Shown here: positions 56,472 to 64,000 of the stretch, piece after piece
Layout: every line of letters starts with the position of its first letter
Position numbering within the stretch: the first letter of the stretch is position 1
NCBI GenBank assembly: GCA_001179505.1
Contig: CDMY01000261.1
Span: 6,187 to 70,186 of the forward strand
From: Vitrella brassicaformis
Lineage: Eukaryota > Sar > Vitrellaceae
Length of the DNA: 64,000 nucleotides
Reading direction: 5' to 3'
Translations under genes and position numbers: made by a program
Notes under the pieces: generated by a model
Database searches by the model: none
Seen by the model: the letters and a program-made list of their open reading frames with translations, nothing else
Told to the model about the DNA's origin: nothing

Positions 56472-59400
56472 ATGATGAAGCTGTACACTAAGGTGTTCTT
56501 TCGGGCGGTCTTCAACACGGACTTCGGGGAGCGGGTGCGGGTCGTGGGCGACTCACCGCTGCTCGGTATGCTCGATGGATGGATGGATGTGTCTGTGTGT
56601 GTGTGTGTCATCCGCTGTCTGTGTGTTTGTTCTGTGTGGCAGGTTCGTGGGATCCCAAGAAGGGCCACGAGCTCAAGACCAGCGAAGAGCTGTAAGCACC
56701 GAGCCAGCCAGTCTATCTATCTGCTTCGTCGAGTCCATCCATCCACCGATGCATGTCATGTGTGTGGTGTGTGGTGTCTGTCAGGTTTCCATCATGGTTT
56801 TCGCTGGAGCCGATCTTGCTGCCGATAAAGGAGAAGGTGCAGTACAAGTATGTGATTGTCGACGAGACCGGCAAGCTCATCAACTGGGAGGAAATCGAAG
56901 ACAACCGAGAACTCGTGCCCACCGGTGAGAGAGGGAGGGAGAAAGGGAGGGAGCAAGGCAGGCAACAGGAAGCGAAGCGAAGCGCGCAACCAGCGGTCTG
57001 TTGGCTGGCTGGCTTGTAGGTGTGGAGATGACTGTGGAGGACGACAATGGGCTGTATCGCGAGCAGACACAGAGCCATCTCGAGAGCTACTCGATGGCAC
57101 TCGACGCAGAACAGGTGCACACACAAAGCACACACACACACACACGCACGCACGCACCAGATTCACCACACAAAGCACAGACACGTCAAGAATTTATCCG
57201 TGGACTCATTTCATTGGTGGCTGCAGCAACTGGTGACGGATTCCAAGCAGCGCGAGGACCAGGTGACGCAGGCGCGTGTGACGTACGTGCACCAGCAGGA
57301 GATGGACTCCATGATCGACGAGAACGACACCCTGCTCGTCGTCAGCTTCGAGCTGCCCGTCAAGGTCTCCAAGTCAGAGGACGGACAGTTCGTCGTCACC
57401 CCGGGAAAGGTCAGTCAGGGTCTGCCTATACGTCTGTGTGTGGATGGATGGGGTGGCTGGCTGCGTGTGGTGTGGTGTGGTGTGGTGTGGTGTGTGCAGA
57501 CGGCTTTGTTGCCGACGTTGTATCAGCAGCGGAAGAAGACCAAGATCCCCGTCAAGACCATCGGGTGGCCGGGCATACACGTGGAGGACCCGAGAGATCA
57601 GGAGGAGGTCAGCAGTGAGTGCATCCATGGGTGTGGGGTGTGTGTTGGTGTCCATCCATATATTGCATTGTCTCGTGTGTGATGTGAGCAGATAGAGCGC
57701 TTGTTGGCAGACTACGACTGCCACCCGGTGTTTCCCCCCAAGAAGGAGCTGGACGAGTACCTGGCCTTCTGCCACAGATTCCTCTGGCCCCTATTCCACA
57801 ACGTCGTCATACTCGACACGCAGTACAGTCACACACACACGCACACACACACACGCACACACATACACGTAGAGAGAGACTGTGTCTGAATGTGTTCACT
57901 GATGCCGTCCGTGTCTCCGCGCGTGTGTGTGGTGTCATTTCTTTCATTCTCAGTTCCCAGCAGCCGTTCAACAACGAGCAGTGGGGTCACTACCAGGCCA
58001 TGAACCGCCTGTGGGCCGAGGCGGTCGTCAGGGTGGCGCACGAGACGGACCTCATTTGGGTGCACGACTACCACTTACTTGTCGCACCTCTGGTCAGTCA
58101 GTCAGCTGGGCTGCCTGGGCAACAAACACACCACGTCTACAAGTGATGGCATCAATCACGGTGTACCCTCTGTGCTGTGTGTGTGTAGTTTATCACCCGT
58201 CGTATTCGCAAAGCGAACGTGGGTCTCTTTCTGCACATCCCTTTCCCCTCGTCAGAGATATTCAGATGCCTCCCCGTCAGAGAAGAGGTCAGTCGACACA
58301 ACACAACCCAAAACAACCCACACACACGTGACCGGACCGAGCTGAGCTCTGTAAACACGAATCCAATGTGTGTGTGTCATGGCCATGACTGACAGATCCT
58401 GCGTGGGATGTTGTGTGCGGATCTGATTGGATTTCACTTCTTTGAGTACGCCCGCCACTTCCTCGTCGCCTGCAAACGGCTACTCGGCATCGAACACCAC
58501 TGCAGGTTGGCACATAGACACCCCACCACGTGACGCACCCACCGCACACACCCCACACCAACCACTGTGCACTCACTCACTCCGTCGTCCAATCAGGATG
58601 GGTGGGTTTCTGGGTCTTGAGTACGGCGGGCGCAGCGTGATGCTGCGCATCGGCCACGTGCACATCCAGTATGACGACCTCCGCACCATGATCGAGAGCT
58701 CTGACGAAATCAAAAGGATGACACAAGACATCAGGTCCGTCTCGCAAAGAAAGGACTGCATTAACACGCACAGTCAAGCTGGCGTCGTGTGGTGCATTTC
58801 TGTGTGTGTGTGTGTGTGTGTGTGAATGACGTTGACAGGTCCAAGTATGAGGGTCGTTACATCTTTGCGTCAGTGGATCGCTGCGAGAGGCTGGCGGGGC
58901 TGATCCTCAAGATGCGCGCCTTCCAGAACTTCCTCAACACCTACCCTTATGCACAGGGCAAGGTCGTCCTCATCCAGGTGATGAGCTCACTGAGCCAGCC
59001 ACGATAGACATCACAGATGGACGGATGGATGGACGGCTGGGGGCGTGCAACCAACCATGAATGTGATGTGATGTGCAGTATGCCTATCCGACCATCTCTT
59101 ACTGGGACGACACCTCGCGAATGCGGAGGGAGCTGACCAACATCGTCGACAAGATCAACACCGACTTCCAGGACCTTGACGAAGGACGGGGGGCGTCAGG
59201 TGAGTGGAGTGAGTGAGGTCAATCAACACACGCCAGCCACACCTGCCCACACACACCCCCACGCACAGCACAGCACAGGTGGATGAGATGAATGGCTGGC
59301 CTGCTATGCTCTCTCTTTGCCTGTCCTGTCAGGTCACACGTCTGAGTTCCACCACGTGGTGTTCCAGGTCAAGGAGGTGACGCGGGAGGAGAAATACGCA

Positions 59401-62400
59401 CTCTTCCAGGCAGCTGACTGCCTGCTCGACACATCCATCAGGGACGGACTCAACCTGGTCAGCCAACCACACCACCACCACCACCACACACACATCATTG
59501 CGTCGATTCCCCTCCCCTCTCTCTCTCTGTGCTGTGTGTGTGTGTGCAGAACCCCTTCGAGTACATCTGTTGCCGCAAGGACGAGCCCGGTGCCATCATC
59601 CTGAGTGAGTTCACCGGCTGCAGTCGGGCGCTGGCGTCTGCGTTGCGGGTCAACCCCTGGAAGATCGAGAACGTCAGCGAGGCCATGGACCGCGCCATGA
59701 ACTCCACCTTCGAGGAGTCGCGCGACAGGTTCCTGCGGGACCAAAACTACCTGCAGCACGGCTCCACACTCAGGGTACGATGGATGCACACACACGGACG
59801 GACGTGAGCAGGGAAGGGTCTAGAGAGAGGGAGGGAGGGAGAGAGGTGTTTGTGTTGTTGTGCAGTGGGCAGAGGAGTTCCTGCTCGACTTGCGTCGGAG
59901 CCGGAAGCGCGAGGACATGCTGTACGTGTCCTGGGGCTTCGGTGCGGGCTACAGGGTGCTCGGCATGGACCAGCACTTCAGGTACAGCCACGCCTTGCCG
60001 TGTGTGGTGTGCGGCACACACACTGCATGACGTCACGTCTGTCCATGTGTGTGTGTGTGTGTGAGTGAGTGCCTGCAGGCATCTGGAGGTGACCGAGGTG
60101 ATCCAGGCGTTCCGGAAGGCCAAAAACCGCATCTTCTTCTTCGACCACGAGGGCACTCTCGCGCCGGACAGACGGCGGATCACAGCCATTCCGGGCGAGG
60201 TGAGTGACCAGGCAGAAATGCCCCTCCCAAATACACATCGACTCTCACTCGAACACGCGTGTCTGTCTGATTCTTTCTGCTTTAAATCAGAATCTGTTTT
60301 CTCAAGGCAGCGGTCCGTCCAAGGCGGTGCAGGCGTGTCTGCAGACTCTCTGCAAGGACCCCCGCAACACTGTGGTCATCCTCAGTGGACGAGACAAGGA
60401 GTCAATCGAGGCTTGGTTCGGAGGTAGGCCTGCCTGCCTGCCTTGAGTGCATTCATGGAATGGGGGCAGGCAGTTGCTCTCATCGGTTGGTCGTCTGTGT
60501 ATGTGTGTGTGTGTGTGTCTGTGGCTAGGCATTGAGAACATTGGGTTGGCTGCGGAGCATGGCTTTTACTACAAGGTGCCCACCATCACCGGCAACCAAT
60601 GGTATATACGCACCCACAGAGACACTGCCTGCCTGCCTGGTGTCTGTCTGCACGCGTCATGCGTGTATGTGTGTGTGTGTGTGTGTGTGCAGGTACTGCA
60701 TGTCTCAGAACGTCGACTACACGTGGAAGCAGATCGCTGTCGAGCTCATGATGCAGTACGTCAAGCGCACACAAGGATCCTTCATCGAGAACAAGGTAGG
60801 TGCAGTGCACCTACTGGCCCATCAGTCAGTCTATCCGATGCATTGCACCCATGTGTCTCTCTCTCTTTCTGTCTCTCTGTGTTTGTGTGTTCAGGGCAGC
60901 GCACTGGTGTTCCAGTATCGTGACTCCGACCCCGATTTCGGCCAATGGCAGGCCAAGGAGCTCTCCAACTACCTCAGGCAGGGCCGCGGCCACGCACACA
61001 CAGACATGCAGAGCTCACACACTCTCATTGGTTGTGGCGCACTGTTTGTGTCTTTTGTGGTGCTGTCCACTCACCTCATCAGTGAGCTGTTGTTCGGCTA
61101 CCCCGTGTCAGTGATGACGGGCAAGGGCTATGTCGAGGTCAAACTCAGAGGCGTCAACAAGGTCAGTCAGACAAAGCCCGCCTGCCTGCCTGACACAGAT
61201 CCGCGCTCCAGTGGCTCCAGTGGCGACAACACTCTTTTGTGTGGTATTTATTGCGTGTGGACCAATCCGTTCGGTTCAGGGTGTGGCGGTGCAGAAGGTG
61301 CTGTCGAAGCTGACCAAGATCAACGGCGAGGTCGACTTCATCCTCTGCATCGGAGACGACAGGTAGATAGACAACAAACACACAGCACAGCGCCCCTCCG
61401 TTCAAGGAACGGCGCCCCCCACATCTCTGCCTGTCTCCCTCTCTGTGGGCGCGTCTCCTCGCCTTCCTTCCTAGGTCTGACGAGGACATGTTCTCGGTGG
61501 TCAACAACCTGACCAGCCAGGACGAGGGCTCGGAGGACTTCCACATCGGCAGAACCACCTCACAAGACCCACACGTGCCACAGCGAAGAAGATCACAGGT
61601 ACACACACACACGCACACGCACACGCACACACACATGCCCCTCATCCCATTCCCCCACACCCACATAAAGCACCCTGCTCTCTCTGTTGCCTGGCTGGCC
61701 TGACTGCAGGACCACTTTCGGCTCAAGGGCGGTCAGCGCACGCCGAGCGACGGGTTGAGCACCAAGCTGGGGTCGCCCAGCCCGGCAGTAGGTGTGCAGT
61801 CCAACTCCCCCTCCCTGCCGCACAGCAAGCCCCCTCCCTCGCCAATGCTCCCGCTGCCCGCATCTGCACAAGACGGAATAAGGGCAGACACCTCCGCTAC
61901 CACACTCACGCCGGGAAAGGTGGGTGCCCTACGAGGGAGGGACGGATGGAGGCGCTGGTGGGTTTGCTTTGGTTGATGCGATGCATCCGTGAGGGTGTGG
62001 TGTTGTGTGTGCGGTGTGGTGTTTGGTAGGCTGCGGCTCAGACGACGTATTTCACGTGTACAGTGGGCAAGAAGCCATCGCACGCTCGGTCAGTGAGAAG
62101 AAAGATAGATGGATGCTTCTTTGGCTACGCTCTCCGTCCAGTCACTCCATGCGTGGGCGTCCATGTCTGTCTGTCTGTCTGTCTGCAGGTGTTATTTGAA
62201 TGACACCGACGAGGTGTCCGAGCTCCTCGAAGCCCTCCAGCTCTTCACCACAAAGGTACCGTACCACCGCTCTCACCAAGACAGGCACACACCACACCCG
62301 GAAGAGAGCACTTCCTTCCCCCGTGTGTCTGTGTGTATGTCAACGTGCAGCACAACGTGGTAGGCTCCTCATCGACAGTGCCGTACCACATCTCCTACAT

Positions 62401-62485
62401 GCAGGGCCACTCGCCCCGGCCCCTCGCCGCCGATGTCTTCTTCGGCGTCGAGGACGAGTCAGTCGAGAGGAAAGACAGCCTCTGA
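56472..62485 (+). CDS. CBM20 + trehalose-6-phosphate synthase/phosphatase (class II), 28 exons
   Basis: Twenty-eight exons close in frame to 1093 residues (first 56472-56565, then 56643-56691, 56785-56924, 57020-57114, 57227-57409, and so on to 62351-62485). Residues ~1-110 form a CBM20 starch-binding domain (VRVVGDSPLLGSWDPKKG; YKYVIVDETGKLINWE). The GT20 synthase domain shows WVHDYHLL (~302), FLHIPFPSSEIFRCLP, LIGFHFFEYARHFL, RDGLNLNPFEYI and ILSEFTGCSRAL. The phosphatase domain shows FFFDHEGTLAP (~690), VVILSGRDKESIEAWFGG and CIGDDRSDEDMF (~895). The order CBM20-TPS-TPP is known in plant-like algae and alveolates. The family makes trehalose from UDP-glucose and glucose-6-phosphate, but class II members are often regulatory. 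In motif I the second Asp of DxD is Glu, which may weaken the phosphatase. One intron (60978-61082) appears to be GC-AG. An upstream exon is possible. Confidence 0.9.
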
Positions 62486-64000
62486 TCGATCTGCAGATCT
62501 GATGTGTAGAGGGAAGCTCTGGCGGGGGTATAAGTGAGTGTAGAGGGCGGGGGAGGGGACAGGAGGGGATACCCGACAGACACTGGCTAATGCTTGTTGG
62601 GCTGGCAGGGTGAGGTGACAGGAAGGCAGGCAGGGAGGCAGGCAGGTCGCGCCGCGCCTCAGTGAGAGAGAGCCCTTTTATCGTCGGCGTGACACCATGA
62701 GACACACACCGCACAGCACAGCACACCACCCCTGACTGGTTTTTTGCGCGCGTCAACGGTGTCTGCACCTGCACCTACCCCCTCTCTCTCTCTCTGTCTC
62801 TGTCTGTCTGTCTGTCTATCTGCCGCAATTTTCTCGTTTGATCGAATCACATCTCGATGGATCGATGGCGGCCCCCACCCTTCCTCTGCCTGTCTCTCTG
62901 TCTGTCTCTCTCTGCCTGCGTGGCGCTCTCCCCTCTCTCTCTCTCTGTCTGTCTAAGTATGTTTCTGCTCGTCACGACCGACCATGCCATGCACACGTGG
63001 CTATTTGTAGCTCAGCAGCACGGCAGCAGGCAGGGCTGATGAATGAGGGAACGAACGAGTGAGGGCAGACAGATTTTTCGTGTCAGTGGTCTGCGTGGCG
63101 CGGCGTGGCTTCTCGCATTGCGCATTGCGTATTGCATGGTCGGCACACCGATTCCATGTTTCATTCGCTCTCGTACTCTTATATAGGCGCATCCATCCAT
63201 GTGTGTGCACGGCCTGGTGTAGCGTGCCATGGGTTCAGCGGGCAGCAGCCAGTCCATCCATCCAGTTTCTCCCTCGCCCTGTGCCGTTCTTCTTTCCGAT
63301 GACCCGACCTCCCCTCCCCTCCCCTCCCCTCCTCTCCCCTCTCGCTGACACGGGTCAAATGCACTATTTTTGTTCGATCGCCCTGCCTGTCTGCCTGGGG
63401 GGGGGTTGGGGGTTAAGAGGTGAGGGGCCATATGGTACACCCCCCCACCCCCATGCCATGTCTGTCATCCTTCCATTGACTTCTATCTGCCTATTTGTCC
63501 GCCCTCCTCCTGGCTGCCTGCCTGTCCGTCCGGGTGTGTGTGTGTGCTGTTCGTGCGCCATGGTGTGTGTTGTGTGTGTGAGGGAGTGAGGTGTCAGAGG
63601 GGTGTGGTGTGGGCTAGTCTGTCTGGTGGATGGACGTCACTTGGTTGTGTGTTGTGAGACTTAAGGCATACATGAATGAGATGGTGTGTGGGTGCGGTGG
63701 GTGCGTGCCTTCGTGACTCACTCCCTCACTCTGTCTGTGTGTGTGTGTGTGGACACTTGTATCTACCCACCGTCAAGGCGTTGTAAAGCAGCTTTGTCTG
63801 TCATTCGCCCTCGCCATCCATCGAGTCATCGAGTCAGTCACTGCACACACAGGTCCATCGGAGCCGCGAGCAGTCTGCCTCACCTGTCCGTCCACTGTAC
63901 ACTCCCACACGACCCGAAGCCCACACAAGCAAACGCTCTCTACACACCCCCCGAAGACTCATTCCCCCGTCGCTCATCTATTCTAGGCCACTGTCGTGAC
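62486..64000. other. Non-coding tail of the window
   Basis: No gene is supported in the last 1.5 kb. It holds CT-rich tracts (62780-62960), (CCCCT)n near 63310 and GT/CA tracts (63535-63760). Frames such as 63059-63589 are open but consist of low-complexity Pro/Ser/Arg sequence without splice context. Confidence 0.5.

Overview
This is nuclear DNA from a eukaryote, almost certainly an alveolate alga of the chromerid type; Vitrella brassicaformis is my best guess. I infer this from several features together: GC-rich, gene-dense sequence; genes broken by many short introns (mostly 60-130 bp, GT-AG with a few GC-AG) that are full of CA/GT/GA microsatellites; an SF-assemblin, a KAR5/GEX1-type karyogamy protein, an apicomplexan-style CCCH zinc-finger protein, a class II trehalose synthase/phosphatase with a starch-binding domain, and several helical-repeat proteins that look organellar. 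No bacterial, viral, rRNA or CRISPR content was seen. Exon chains were built by hand from splice sites; nearly all multi-exon models close in frame.

Layout. 1-357: last exon of a plus-strand gene. 639-2643 (-): SH3 domain plus SF-assemblin. 2776-6034 (-) and 6061-8760 (+): divergent pair of organellar helical-repeat proteins. 9019-10316 (-): unknown basic protein. 10892-11756 (+): secreted Cys-containing protein. 11978-12958 (-): INSIG-like membrane protein, divergent from an unknown plus gene (13022-13920). 15628-16245 (-): member of a small paralogous family whose other copy is at 33820-34809 (-). 16737-18572 (+): sulfotransferase-like. 18573-20754: repeats and a 300-N gap. 20755-24870 (-): 19-exon FAD monooxygenase, divergent from a START-domain protein (25062-26370 +). 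26787-27839 (+): adenylate kinase with an apparent frameshift. 28507-31477 (-): ankyrin/BTB protein. 32051-33515 (-): divergent protein kinase. A second 300-N gap lies at 34904-35203. 35354-38648 (+): WD40 protein. 38896-42535 (+): large six-hairpin-like protein. 43472-47476 (-): third helical-repeat protein. 47533-47854: miniature LTR-like element with target-site duplication, followed by a perfect 28-bp hairpin (48199-48266). 48407-48955 (+): MORN protein. 50162-53648 (-): CCCH protein. 54109-55812 (-): KAR5/GEX1-like. 56472-62485 (+): 28-exon CBM20-TPS-TPP.

The genes do not form an operon or one pathway. Themes are organellar RNA metabolism (three helical-repeat proteins), membrane lipid and sterol handling (INSIG-like, START, FAD monooxygenase), carbohydrate metabolism (TPS/TPP, toroid protein, sulfotransferase), cytoskeleton (SF-assemblin) and sexual fusion (KAR5/GEX1). 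Gene starts are often uncertain because upstream non-coding exons cannot be excluded without transcripts.
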